The translations under genes and the position numbers were made by a program. Of a stretch of DNA of 10,096 nucleotides, positions 1 to 6,492 are shown in pieces (position 1 is the first letter of the stretch; each line of letters starts with the position of its first letter). Origin of the DNA: Negativicutes bacterium (GTDB lineage: Bacteria; Bacillota_C; Negativicutes; Sporomusales_B; JARLHX01); contig JARLHY010000151.1 in assembly GCA_031292015.1 (NCBI GenBank), forward strand, positions 1-10,096. Reading direction: 5' to 3'. Under the pieces are notes generated by a model, which saw only the letters and a list, made by a program, of their open reading frames with translations, was not told the DNA's origin and did no database searches.

Positions 1-793
1 CTATCTTCCGGCCAACAACCTGGAAGAAGCGCCTGTTGTTGACAGCGGCGACGACCCGGACCGCACCGACCCGGGCCTCAACACCTTGATGCCAGACAGC
101 TCCAACACCCCGTATGACATGAAAGAAGTCATCAAATCCATCGTCGACAACGGCGAATACTTCGAAGTACGGCCGTTCTACGCCCAGAACATCATCACCT
201 GCTTCGCCCGCTTCGACGGCCAGACTGTTGGCATTATCGCCAACCAACCGGCGCACATGGCCGGCTGCCTCGATATCAACGCCTCAGACAAAGCAGCGCG
301 GCACGTCCGGTTCTGCGATGCCTTCAATATTCCGCTTTTGACGCTGGTGGATGTACCGGGCTTTTTGCCAGGCACCGGCCAGGAATACGGCGGTATCATC
401 CGCCATGGCGCAAAACTCCTTTATGCTTACTCTGAAGCCACCGTGCCCAAAGTCACGGTCATCACCCGCAAAGCCTATGGTGGAGCATATATCGCGATGT
501 CTTCCCAGCATCTTGGCGCCGACCAAGTACTGGCCTGGCCGAGTGCTGAAATCGCGGTTATGGGACCGGCCGGCGCAGCCAACATCATCTTCCGTGGCGA
601 CCCGGAAGTGAAAGAAAAGACCGCCCAGTATATCGAAGACTTCGCCACACCGTACAAAGCGGCTGAGCGGGGCTATGTCGATCAGGTCATCGAGCCGTCC
701 GAAACCCGGCCGAGAATCATCACCGCCCTTTCTATGCTGGCCACCAAACGCGAGACACGGCCGACCAAAAAACACGGCAACATCCCGCTGTAA
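1..793 (+). CDS. mmdA: Carboxyltransferase subunit of a methylmalonyl-CoA decarboxylase / propionyl-CoA carboxylase-type enzyme (MmdA-like), 5'-truncated by the window edge
   Basis: The reading frame is open from base 2 to the TAA at 791-793 and gives 263 residues, about half of the roughly 510 usual for MmdA/PccB, so the start lies upstream of the window. The fragment covers the C-terminal carboxyltransferase (crotonase-like) domain, which binds carboxybiotin. Visible family motifs are YLPANNLEE at the very start, [14 protein letters not shown] (about nt 353-394), the glycine-rich [11 protein letters not shown] (about nt 467-499) and [11 protein letters not shown] (about nt 563-595). The tail KKHGNIPL is typical of decarboxylase alpha and PccB chains. 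In the family this subunit moves CO2 between (S)-methylmalonyl-CoA and biotin on a carrier protein. The next two genes encode an OadG-like subunit and a biotin carrier, which favours a decarboxylase or transcarboxylase complex over a plain carboxylase. The exact acyl-CoA substrate is inferred from similarity only. The symbol is tentative. Confidence 0.9.
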   Translation, partial: YLPANNLEEAPVVDSGDDPDRTDPGLNTLMPDSSNTPYDMKEVIKSIVDNGEYFEVRPFYAQNIITCFARFDGQTVGIIANQPAHMAGCLDINASDKAARHVRFCDAFNIPLLTLVDVPGFLPGTGQEYGGIIRHGAKLLYAYSEATVPKVTVITRKAYGGAYIAMSSQHLGADQVLAWPSAEIAVMGPAGAANIIFRGDPEVKEKTAQYIEDFATPYKAAERGYVDQVIEPSETRPRIITALSMLATKRETRPTKKHGNIPL

Positions 794-875
794 GACGAAG
801 TGCAAAGACTTTTATAATCTAGTGATCGGCAGCGTCCGAATGACGGAATTTCATATCGAAAGGGGGAGATAATCA

Positions 876-1205
876 GTGACATGGCTACTGATTCTGCTGC
901 TAGTTGGCATTGCGGTGTTTTTCTATCTGAAAAAGAAACCAGCCCAGGAAGCATTGCCCCAGCTCGCGGTGAGCGGTTCGGGCGAAGCCGCAGCGGGGCT
1001 GGAAGGTGATGAGCTGCAGGCAGTGCTTGCTGCCGCCATTGCCGAATACGAAAGTGCTGACATTAGTCAAGACGAACTATTGGCCATTATTGCCGCGGCT
1101 GTAGCCGAACATGAAGGCGGCGACTTCCGGGTGGTCCGCATTCGGCCGAGTGGCCGCAGCTGGGCGTTTACCGGCAGGCAAGAACTGATGCACAGTCGAC
1201 TGTAA
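876..1205 (+). CDS. mmdD: Small membrane-anchored OadG/MmdD-like (delta/gamma) subunit of a biotin-dependent decarboxylase
   Basis: This 109-residue protein starts at GTG 876, set by the Shine-Dalgarno AGGGGGAG at about 861-868. Residues 3-18 form one hydrophobic segment followed by KKK, giving a single N-terminal membrane anchor with the rest predicted cytoplasmic. A flexible Ala/Gly/Glu stretch (22-44) leads into two near-identical helices, DELQAVLAAAIAEYE (45-59) and DELLAIIAAAVAEHE (66-80). The tail FRVVRIRPSGRSWAFTGRQE (84-103) matches the usual OadG/MmdD end, with a basic-aromatic 'W..GR' motif. In characterised sodium-pump decarboxylases this subunit tethers the carboxyltransferase to the membrane beta subunit and stabilises the complex. 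The gene lies 82 nt after the carboxyltransferase gene and 29 nt before the biotin carrier gene, so the three are probably co-transcribed. The duplicated helix is unusual (see findings). The family call is good. Whether it serves a sodium pump here is open because no beta subunit gene is visible. Confidence 0.75.
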   Translation: MTWLLILLLVGIAVFFYLKKKPAQEALPQLAVSGSGEAAAGLEGDELQAVLAAAIAEYESADISQDELLAIIAAAVAEHEGGDFRVVRIRPSGRSWAFTGRQELMHSRL

Positions 1206-1234
1206 AAAACCAGAAAATATGAGGAGGATGTACC

Positions 1235-1630
1235 ATGGCTAATTACACTATTACCGTGAACGGCAAATCCTATGAAGTTACCGTAGAGAAGAAAGGCGGC
1301 GCTGCCGCACCGGCCGCTGCCGCTGCTCCGGTCGCGGCTCCCGCTCCTGTTGCCGCTCCGGCCCCGAAAGCTGCTGCACCCGCTCCGGCTCCGAAAGCCG
1401 CTCCTGCTGCCGGCGGTGCCGGTACCATCAGCGCACCGATGCCTGGCAAAATCATCGCCGTCAAAGTTGCTGTCGGCGACAGCGTGAAAAAAGGCCAGGA
1501 AGTTATCGTTGTTGAGGCCATGAAGATGCATAATCCGGTACTGGCTGCTGGTGACGGCGTAGTCAAAGAGATTTATGTCAAGCCCGGTGACCCCATCCAA
1601 ACAGGAACACCGCTCATCCTGATTGGTTAG
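1235..1630 (+). CDS. mmdC: Biotin carboxyl carrier protein (gamma subunit, MmdC-like)
   Basis: A 131-residue acyl-carrier-like protein. The start ATG 1235 has a perfect AGGAGG at 1222-1227, 7 nt upstream. Residues 1-20 form a short strand-rich N-terminus (YTITVNGKSYEVTVEKK) common to decarboxylase gamma chains. Residues 22-62 are a Pro/Ala-rich flexible linker with AAPAP repeats. Residues 63-131 form a biotinyl/lipoyl domain with APMPGKI (67-73) and the biotinylation motif EAMKMHNP, in which K97 is the expected biotinylated lysine. The flexible linker lets the biotin arm move between the carboxyltransferase and its partner site. As the last gene before a strong terminator it closes the carboxyltransferase cluster. 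A biotin domain alone does not tell methylmalonyl-CoA, oxaloacetate or glutaconyl-CoA decarboxylases apart. The MmdC call rests on the upstream gene. Confidence 0.88.
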   Translation: MANYTITVNGKSYEVTVEKKGGAAAPAAAAAPVAAPAPVAAPAPKAAAPAPAPKAAPAAGGAGTISAPMPGKIIAVKVAVGDSVKKGQEVIVVEAMKMHNPVLAAGDGVVKEIYVKPGDPIQTGTPLILIG

Positions 1631-1651
1631 TCGCCCCCATAGTCAGTTAGC

Positions 1652-1694
1652 AAAAGACCGCCGGGCCGGCAAAAACGGCTTGGCGGTCTTTTTT
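1652..1694 (+). terminator. Rho-independent terminator after the biotin carrier gene
   Basis: AAAAGACCGCC (1652-1662) pairs perfectly with GGCGGTCTTTT (1682-1692). An inner GCCG/CGGC pairing (1665-1668 with 1676-1679) sits under an A-rich loop, and a T run occupies 1689-1694. It lies 22 nt after the biotin carrier stop codon and separates this cluster from the ABC transporter genes. Confidence 0.9.
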
Positions 1695-1727
1695 GTTGTA
1701 GGGCTGCAGTTGTTGGCAAAAATTGTT

Positions 1728-1755
1728 TTGTACAGAACGCCAGCGATTATATAAT
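1728..1755 (+). promoter_or_regulatory. Possible sigma-A-type promoter for the ABC transporter pair
   Basis: A consensus -10 TATAAT lies at 1750-1755. The best -35 candidate is TTGTAC (1728-1733) at a 16-bp spacing, which matches the consensus at only three positions. It sits just after the terminator and about 100 nt before the ABC ATPase start, leaving a leader that contains the hairpin at 1776-1804. The -10 is convincing and the -35 is not. Confidence 0.45.
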
Positions 1756-1775
1756 AAGGATGAGGGCTGAAAGCA

Positions 1776-1804
1776 AAAAGCAGTCACCGCGTGATACTGC
1801 TTTT
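1776..1804 (+). promoter_or_regulatory. Leader hairpin (attenuator-like) upstream of the ABC transporter genes
   Basis: AAAAGCAGT (1776-1784) pairs perfectly with ACTGCTTTT (1796-1804), and an inner CAC/GTG pairing (1785-1787 with 1791-1793) extends the stem. The 3' arm ends in four Ts followed by A, so it looks like a weak intrinsic terminator. It lies between the putative promoter and the ATPase start. It could attenuate transcription or be a relic terminator. No alternative antiterminator fold was identified. Confidence 0.4.
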
Positions 1805-1857
1805 ATAAAAAAGCCAAGGATGGGCAACGCTAAGCCGAAAACCAGATGGAGGATGAA

Positions 1858-2781
1858 ATGACCCAAGCTATTATCGTGGCCCAAAACTTGAAAAAATCGT
1901 ATGGCGAGCTGGCGGCACTGAAAGGGATATCGTTCCAAATCGCGCCTGGAGAATGTTTCGGTTTTCTCGGCCGGAACGGCGCCGGCAAATCGACTGCGAT
2001 GCGGATGATTTATGGTCTCACCACAGTGGACAGCGGCCAGCTGACTGTACTAGGCGAAAAAATCAGCCTGACCCCGCCCAGCGTAAAACGCCGGTTGGGG
2101 GTTGTTCCCCAAGACGACAATCTCGATACTGAGCTTTCGGTACTGGACAACCTGGTCGTCTATGCCGGCTTCTACGGTATCGCCCGGGCCGAGGCTGTGC
2201 GCCGGGGCTGGGAGCTGCTCGAATTCATGGGGCTTTCCGACAAGGCGGCCGAGGAAGTGGAAGAGTTGTCCGGCGGGTTGAAAAGGAGGCTGGTCATCGC
2301 CCGGGCGCTGGTCAACAAGCCGGAGATTGTCATTTTAGACGAACCGACCACCGGCCTTGACCCCAACGCCCGCCGCCTGGTCTGGCAAAAACTGCGCCTG
2401 CTGAAAAGCGAGGGAGTTACCCTGGTGTTGACCACTCATTATATGGAAGAGGCGGCTCAGCTGTGTGACCGGGTGGTTATCATGGACGAGGGGGTAATCA
2501 TGGCGGAAGGAAGTCCGGCCGAGCTAGTGGAGCGCTATGTTCTGCCCTTCGTCATTGAAGTGCATGCCGTCATGGAAGAACCGGCCAGCCTGACTGCCGA
2601 ACTTGCGGCGATGGGAGCCGAACTGCTCAAGACCGAAAATGATGTGATGATTTTCGCCCGGGACGGCAAACAGGTCTGGGACAAGCTCGCCGGACTCGGG
2701 ATTCCGCAACACGCCTGCCTGCTCAGGCCTTCCCAGCTCGAAGATGTCTACCTGAAACTGGTGGGGAGGGGTGTACTATGA
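1858..2781 (+). CDS. ABC-2 exporter ATP-binding protein, NodI/DrrA-type
   Basis: A 307-residue nucleotide-binding subunit. The start at ATG 1858 is chosen because TGGAGG (1847-1852) lies 5 nt upstream. An in-frame ATG at 1846 overlaps that site and has no ribosome binding site of its own. The ATPase parts are all present: Walker A GRNGAGKST (38-46, after LG), Q-loop Q85, signature LSGGL (137-141), Walker B VILDEP (158-163), D-loop GLDP (166-169) and H-loop H194. Residues after about 220 form the C-terminal extension of the NodI/daunorubicin-exporter group, ending in LEDVYLKLVG. The protein should power the permease encoded by the next gene, with which it overlaps by 4 nt (ATGA), so the two are translationally coupled. 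In rhizobia NodIJ exports lipo-chitin oligosaccharides, but homologues are widespread and the cargo here is unknown. Confidence 0.9.
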   Translation: MTQAIIVAQNLKKSYGELAALKGISFQIAPGECFGFLGRNGAGKSTAMRMIYGLTTVDSGQLTVLGEKISLTPPSVKRRLGVVPQDDNLDTELSVLDNLVVYAGFYGIARAEAVRRGWELLEFMGLSDKAAEEVEELSGGLKRRLVIARALVNKPEIVILDEPTTGLDPNARRLVWQKLRLLKSEGVTLVLTTHYMEEAAQLCDRVVIMDEGVIMAEGSPAELVERYVLPFVIEVHAVMEEPASLTAELAAMGAELLKTENDVMIFARDGKQVWDKLAGLGIPQHACLLRPSQLEDVYLKLVGRGVL

Positions 2782-3530
2782 GCGCCGTGCTCAGTATTCT
2801 CTACAGGCATTTGAAAGTATTTCGCCGGACCTGGCTGACCAACCTGATTTTTAATTTCGCCGAACCTTTTCTCTACCTCACCGCCCTGGGGGTTGGCCTC
2901 GGCGCCCTGGTTCAGGGGGTAGGAGAATTGAGCTATATCCAGTTTATCGCTCCCGGCATGGTGGCGTCAGCGGCAATGTGGGCCGCCACCAACGAATGTA
3001 CCTATGCCAGTTATGTGCGGCTGAATTTCCAAAAAACCTTTCACGCCATGCTGGCCGCTCCTGTGACCATTCGGGACGTGGTGGCGGCAGAAGTCATTTT
3101 CGGTCTGTTAAAAAGCGTCATCTATGGAACAGTTATTTTGGTGGTCATCTGGGGTTGGGGTCTGGTACCCTCCTGGTGGGGCCTCTTAATACCGGTGGTA
3201 TTGATTCTGCCAGGCGTTACCTTTTCGCTGATGGCCCTGTCCTATACCGGCGTCACTACCCATATCGACTACATGGGGTATTATGTCATTTTAGTAACCA
3301 CCCCGTTTTACCTCTTCTCCGGCATCTTCTTTCCGATTGTCGGGTTGCCTGACTGGGCGCTGGCTCTGGCGTGGGTCAATCCGCTTTATCATACGGTGGA
3401 GATATGCCGGGCGCTGGCCATCGGCAAGGTGTCGGCGGGGCTGTGGGCCAACGCGGCGACCCTGGCGGCTATGGCCGGCGGATTCTACTTTCTGCCAGTG
3501 GCCCTTTTTCGCAAGCGCTTGATCCAATAA
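2778..3530 (+). CDS. ABC-2 exporter permease, NodJ-type
   Basis: A 250-residue integral membrane protein of usual NodJ length. Its ATG overlaps the TGA of the ATPase gene, and GGGGAGGGG in the end of that gene serves as ribosome binding site. Hydrophobic segments are visible at about residues 24-45, 54-70, 102-130, 135-155, 165-190 and 220-245, consistent with six membrane spans. The motif LFSGIFFP...LPDWALALAWVNPLYHTVEICRAL (roughly 178-213) is the ABC-2 family signature region. It should form the export channel as a dimer with the preceding ATPase. The substrate cannot be deduced: polysaccharide, lipid or drug cargo are all possible in this family. It is followed after 3 nt by a terminator, so the transporter is a two-gene unit. 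Confidence 0.88.
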   Translation: MSAVLSILYRHLKVFRRTWLTNLIFNFAEPFLYLTALGVGLGALVQGVGELSYIQFIAPGMVASAAMWAATNECTYASYVRLNFQKTFHAMLAAPVTIRDVVAAEVIFGLLKSVIYGTVILVVIWGWGLVPSWWGLLIPVVLILPGVTFSLMALSYTGVTTHIDYMGYYVILVTTPFYLFSGIFFPIVGLPDWALALAWVNPLYHTVEICRALAIGKVSAGLWANAATLAAMAGGFYFLPVALFRKRLIQ

Positions 3531-3533
3531 TCG

Positions 3534-3566
3534 ACAACCACCCTGAAAGCCAGGGTGGTTGTTTTT
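3534..3566 (+). terminator. Rho-independent terminator after the ABC transporter pair
   Basis: A perfect 12-bp stem, ACAACCACCCTG (3534-3545) with CAGGGTGGTTGT (3551-3562), closes a 5-nt loop and runs into five Ts (3562-3566). It begins 3 nt after the permease stop codon. Confidence 0.93.
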
Positions 3567-3567
3567 G

Positions 3568-3615
3568 TTTCTAATATATTAGAATAAGTCTCTAGCGTTT
3601 CTAATATATTAGAAA
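3568..3615 (+). repeat. Two copies of an 18-bp palindrome, candidate upstream activator sites
   Basis: TTTCTAATATATTAGAA(T) lies at 3568-3585 and the perfect palindrome TTTCTAATATATTAGAAA at 3598-3615. Their centres are 30 bp apart, close to three helical turns. Relative to the sigma-54 start site predicted at about 3782 the centres lie near -205 and -175, a usual range for enhancer sites of sigma-54 activators. A third copy lies at 3676-3693. No copy was seen elsewhere in the window. Confidence 0.75.
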
Positions 3616-3637
3616 TTACCCTGTTTGCGTCTCTTCG

Positions 3638-3663
3638 GCGCCTAGGCGGCGATAGTTAGGCGC
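3638..3663. repeat. Short inverted repeat between palindrome copies 2 and 3
   Basis: GCGCCTA (3638-3644) is repeated in inverted orientation as TAGGCGC (3657-3663) around a 12-nt GC-rich centre. There is no T run, so it is not a terminator. It could be a protein-binding dyad or chance. Confidence 0.3.
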
Positions 3664-3675
3664 AGGTGAGGATTG

Positions 3676-3693
3676 TTTCTAAAATATTAGAAA
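3676..3693 (+). repeat. Third copy of the 18-bp palindrome, candidate upstream activator site
   Basis: TTTCTAAAATATTAGAAA differs from the perfect copy at one central position. Its centre is about 97 bp upstream of the predicted sigma-54 transcription start and 78 bp from the centre of copy 2. The outer half-site TTTCTAA/TTAGAAA is conserved in all three copies apart from the last base of copy 1, which suggests recognition by one dimeric protein. Confidence 0.7.
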
Positions 3694-3700
3694 GGTGAGT

Positions 3701-3733
3701 GCGGCCAATATGGTTGGAAGCCATATTGGCCGC
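3701..3733. repeat. Perfect 13-bp inverted repeat just upstream of the sigma-54 promoter
   Basis: GCGGCCAATATGG (3701-3713) and CCATATTGGCCGC (3721-3733) are exact reverse complements around a 7-nt centre. The element spans about -81 to -49 relative to the predicted start site, between the third palindrome and the -24 box. No T tract follows, so it is not an intrinsic terminator. The half-site TATTGGCC occurs once more at 3780-3787, over the predicted start site. A regulator operator is the likeliest reading, but the binder is unknown. Confidence 0.6.
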
Positions 3734-3755
3734 CGACTGACGGTCTGGCTGATCC

Positions 3756-3770
3756 TGGCATAATTCTTGC
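3756..3770 (+). promoter_or_regulatory. Sigma-54 (RpoN) -24/-12 promoter of the transporter-AtuA operon
   Basis: TGGCATAATTCTTGC has the invariant GG and GC dinucleotides at the required 10-bp separation and matches the consensus TGGCAC-N5-TTGC at all but one specified position. The start site should fall near 3782, leaving a leader of about 42 nt before the GTG at 3824. Three palindromic upstream sites and a sigma-54 activator gene downstream (7029-8414) support the call. Confidence 0.85.
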
Positions 3771-3823
3771 GTTAACCAGTATTGGCCTAATAACAACCCA
3801 AATAAGCGTAAGGAGTGGATGAA

Positions 3824-5122
3824 GTGCTCGCATTGCTCGGCCTGGTAACCATCCTGGTGCTTTTGGCGACAATCATCACCAAGAGACTGTCGCCGCTGGT
3901 CGCCCTGATCGCCATCCCGATCATCGCCGCGCTGATCGGCGGCTTCGGCTTGACCACAAGCAAATTCATTATTGATGGAATCAAGAATATCGCCCCAGTT
4001 GCGACCATGTTTGTTTTCGCCATTCTATTCTTTGGCGTGGTCAGCGACGCCGGTCTGTTTGATCCGATTATCGACGGCATTTTAAAAACGGTGGGGGCAA
4101 AACCGACCCGGATACTGATGGGCAGCGCCCTTTTAGCCCTGTTGATTCACTTGGACGGTTCAGGGGCAGTGTGCTTTCTGATCACCATCCCGGCGATGCT
4201 GCCGATTTATGAACGCCTGAAAATGGACAAAAGGCTGCTCTGCCTGATGGTAGCTCTAGCGGCAGGCGTTAATTACCTGCCCTGGACAGGCCCGACCCTG
4301 CGGGCGTCGGCGGCCCTGAAAATTCCGGTCACCGACATTTTCACCCCCCTTATCATCCCCCAGGTGGTTGGTTTGATTTATGTTTTTAGCGTTGCCTATA
4401 TTCTGGGCAAACGGGAAGCCCGCCGGCTCGGCCTGGAAAACGGCGCAGGGTCGGACATCGAGCTCAAGCGGGAACTGAAGGATGAGGAAAAGGCGCTGCG
4501 CCGGCCCCGGATGTTCTGGTTCAACGTTGTGCTGGCGCTTGTCGTCATGGGTACCATGATCAGCGGCAAAGTCGATCCTGCGCCGATGTTCATGGTGGGC
4601 ACAATCATCGCTTTGGTGGTCAACTACCCGCAGGTCAATCAGCAGCGGGCCAGGGTCGACGCCCACGCCAAGGCCGCGCTGATGATGGCCAGCATTCTCT
4701 TGGCGGCAGGAGCCTTTGTCGGCATCATGAGCGGTACCAAGATGATCACCGCCATGGCTCAGGTTGCCGTTTCCTTCGTTCCGCCGGGTCTGGCCCAGCA
4801 TATTCCGTTCGCTGTAGGAGTTATTTCGATGCCGCTGAGTCTGCTGTTTGATCCTGACTCTTATTATTTCGGCGTCATGCCGGTGGTCGCCGAGGTGGGC
4901 AAAATGCTGGGAGTTGCACCGCTGGCAGTCGCGCAGGCCTCACTGATGGGACAGATGACGGTAGGGTTCCCGGTCAGTCCCCTGACACCTGCCACCTTCC
5001 TGATCGTCGGCTTGACCGGTGTCGAGCTTGGCGAGCATCAGAAATTTTCTATCCCCTTCCTGTGGCTGGCATCGATCATTATGACCATAACCTGTGCCAT
5101 TATCGGCATATTTCCCTTTTAG
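3824..5122 (+). CDS. CitMHS-family carboxylate transporter
   Basis: A 432-residue inner-membrane transporter of normal CitMHS length. GTG 3824 is chosen as start because AAGGAG (3810-3815) lies 8 nt upstream. The longer in-frame GTG at 3815 overlaps that site. The sequence is a chain of hydrophobic spans. It opens with the family-typical LLGLVTILVLLATIITKRLSPLVAL and carries HLDGSGA (109-115), GVNYLPWTGPTLRA (148-161) and the C-terminal LLFDPDSYYFGVMP and GFPVSPLTPATFL segments, which are the conserved re-entrant/pore regions of CitMHS. A charged cytoplasmic loop (around 195-225) separates the two halves. Characterised members carry citrate complexed with divalent metal, in symport with protons. 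Here the partner genes are AtuA-type, so the substrate may be another carboxylate. It is the first gene of a sigma-54 operon and lies 30 nt before the next gene. Confidence 0.88.
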   Translation: MLALLGLVTILVLLATIITKRLSPLVALIAIPIIAALIGGFGLTTSKFIIDGIKNIAPVATMFVFAILFFGVVSDAGLFDPIIDGILKTVGAKPTRILMGSALLALLIHLDGSGAVCFLITIPAMLPIYERLKMDKRLLCLMVALAAGVNYLPWTGPTLRASAALKIPVTDIFTPLIIPQVVGLIYVFSVAYILGKREARRLGLENGAGSDIELKRELKDEEKALRRPRMFWFNVVLALVVMGTMISGKVDPAPMFMVGTIIALVVNYPQVNQQRARVDAHAKAALMMASILLAAGAFVGIMSGTKMITAMAQVAVSFVPPGLAQHIPFAVGVISMPLSLLFDPDSYYFGVMPVVAEVGKMLGVAPLAVAQASLMGQMTVGFPVSPLTPATFLIVGLTGVELGEHQKFSIPFLWLASIIMTITCAIIGIFPF

Positions 5123-5152
5123 GCCATGAGGCAAATAGACGAGGTGACTGTG

Positions 5153-6490
5153 ATGAAAAAGATAAGAATTGGTTCAGGCGCCGGGTATTCCGGTGACCGG
5201 ATCGAACCGGCATTCGAACTTGCCGATAAAGGCGATATCCAGTATCTCAGCTTTGAATGTCTAGCGGAGAGAACCATCGCCATCGGACAGCAGGCCAAGA
5301 TGAAAGATCCGAACGCCGGCTATGACGCCCTGCTCATGGCAAGGATGCAGGCTGTCCTGCCTGTCTGCCACCAAAAGAAGATCAAGATCATTACCAATAT
5401 GGGGGCGGCGAACCCTGTCGCCGCCGGACGAAAGGTCAGCGAGCTTGCCCGGCAGATGGGTATCACCGGTTTGAAGATTGCCACCGTCACCGGCGACGAC
5501 GTCCTAGATATCGTCCGTGGCGGTGACTATACCATTGAGGAAACAGGGGAAGCCCTTGCCACCATCAAGGATAAAATGGTTTCCGCCAACGCCTATCTTG
5601 GCGCTGCCGCCGTCGTCGAGGCCCTGCAAGGCGGGGCTGACGTCGTCATCACCGGCCGTATCTCCGACCCCGCTATATTCATCGCCCCGGCGATTTATGA
5701 GTTCGGCTGGTCGATGGATGACTGGCAGACCATGGGGCAAGCCACCATCATGGGGCATCTGATGGAATGCGCCGGTCAGATTACCGGCGGGTATTTCGCC
5801 GATCCGGGCTATAAGGATGTTGCTGGGCTGGCCCGCCTGGGCTTTCCCATCGCCGAGATTCAAGAAGACGGCACTTTCGTTATTACCAAAGTTCCCGAAG
5901 CCGGCGGCATGGTCACCCTGTCGACCTGCAAAGAGCAGATGCTTTACGAATTGCACAATCCGGCAGCCTATGTCACCCCTGATGTTGTGGCCGATTTTTC
6001 GGCGGTCAAGCTGACCCAGCTCGGCAAAGACCGGGTGCAGGTCGAGGGCGGCTGCGGCAAACCCAGAACCGATTTCCTCAAAGTATCGATCGGCTATGTC
6101 GACAGCTATATTGGTGAGGGGCAAATCAGTTACGCCGGTCCCGGGGCGGCAGCCCGCGGCCAGCTGGCCCTCGATATTGTCGCTGAACGCCTGAAACTGA
6201 CTGGTGTTCAATATCAGGAGATTCGTTTTGACCTGATCGGCCTGAACGCCCTGCACGGCCCGAAGCTGTCGGCAGGACCGGAGCCGTATGAGGTGCGGGC
6301 GCGGGTGGCGGCCCGGACGCAGAACATGAAAGAGGCCGTCCGGATCGGCAATGAGGTCGAGACCCTCTATACCAACGGCCCGGCTGGCGGAGCCGGAGCC
6401 TGGAAGACCGCCCGGGAAGTGGTCGCCATGGTCTCTGTTCTTATCCCTAGAAGCCTGGTCAATCATGCTGTTCATTATGAGGTGGTGTGA
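5153..6490 (+). CDS. AtuA-family protein (acyclic terpene utilisation AtuA, DUF1446)
   Basis: A 445-residue soluble protein without signal or membrane segments. ATG 5153 is chosen because GAGGTGA (5141-5147) lies 5 nt upstream. An in-frame ATG at 5126 has no ribosome binding site and adds 9 residues that are atypical for the family. The N-terminus MKKIRIGSGAGYSGDRIEPA is diagnostic of AtuA. Other conserved-looking segments are FECLAERTIA (34-43), TNMGAANP (81-88) and VVITGRISDPA (164-174), with many glycine turns suggesting a nucleotide- or CoA-binding type fold. The family is named after a gene needed for citronellol/geraniol breakdown in Pseudomonas, where the exact reaction of AtuA was, to my knowledge, not settled. 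In longer AtuA proteins an extra C-terminal domain follows. Here that domain is encoded separately by the next gene, 2 nt downstream. Substrate unknown, probably a carboxylate or its CoA ester given the transporter. Confidence 0.87.
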   Translation: MKKIRIGSGAGYSGDRIEPAFELADKGDIQYLSFECLAERTIAIGQQAKMKDPNAGYDALLMARMQAVLPVCHQKKIKIITNMGAANPVAAGRKVSELARQMGITGLKIATVTGDDVLDIVRGGDYTIEETGEALATIKDKMVSANAYLGAAAVVEALQGGADVVITGRISDPAIFIAPAIYEFGWSMDDWQTMGQATIMGHLMECAGQITGGYFADPGYKDVAGLARLGFPIAEIQEDGTFVITKVPEAGGMVTLSTCKEQMLYELHNPAAYVTPDVVADFSAVKLTQLGKDRVQVEGGCGKPRTDFLKVSIGYVDSYIGEGQISYAGPGAAARGQLALDIVAERLKLTGVQYQEIRFDLIGLNALHGPKLSAGPEPYEVRARVAARTQNMKEAVRIGNEVETLYTNGPAGGAGAWKTAREVVAMVSVLIPRSLVNHAVHYEVV

Positions 6491-6492
6491 AA

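Noticed and set aside
813..818. TATAAT between the carboxyltransferase and MmdD-like genes
   Set aside because: No -35-like hexamer lies at 16-18 bp upstream, and co-transcription from the upstream gene explains expression.
1067..1600. Long minus-strand open frame (177 codons) opposite the biotin carrier and MmdD-like genes
   Set aside because: It is an antisense shadow of the Ala/Pro-rich linker region. Its Ser/Arg/Gly-rich low-complexity translation has no family resemblance.
1713..1730. TGGCA-like -24 box upstream of the ABC transporter genes
   Set aside because: The GC dinucleotide required 10 bp further on is missing, so it is not a sigma-54 promoter.
3568..3693. CRISPR-like repeat array
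   Set aside because: Only three short palindromic copies with unequal spacing (30 and 78 bp between centres), no spacer regularity and no cas genes.
5504..6475. Minus-strand open frame of 323 codons opposite the AtuA gene
   Set aside because: The plus strand carries a clear AtuA protein with ribosome binding site and operon context. The antisense translation has no recognisable motif.
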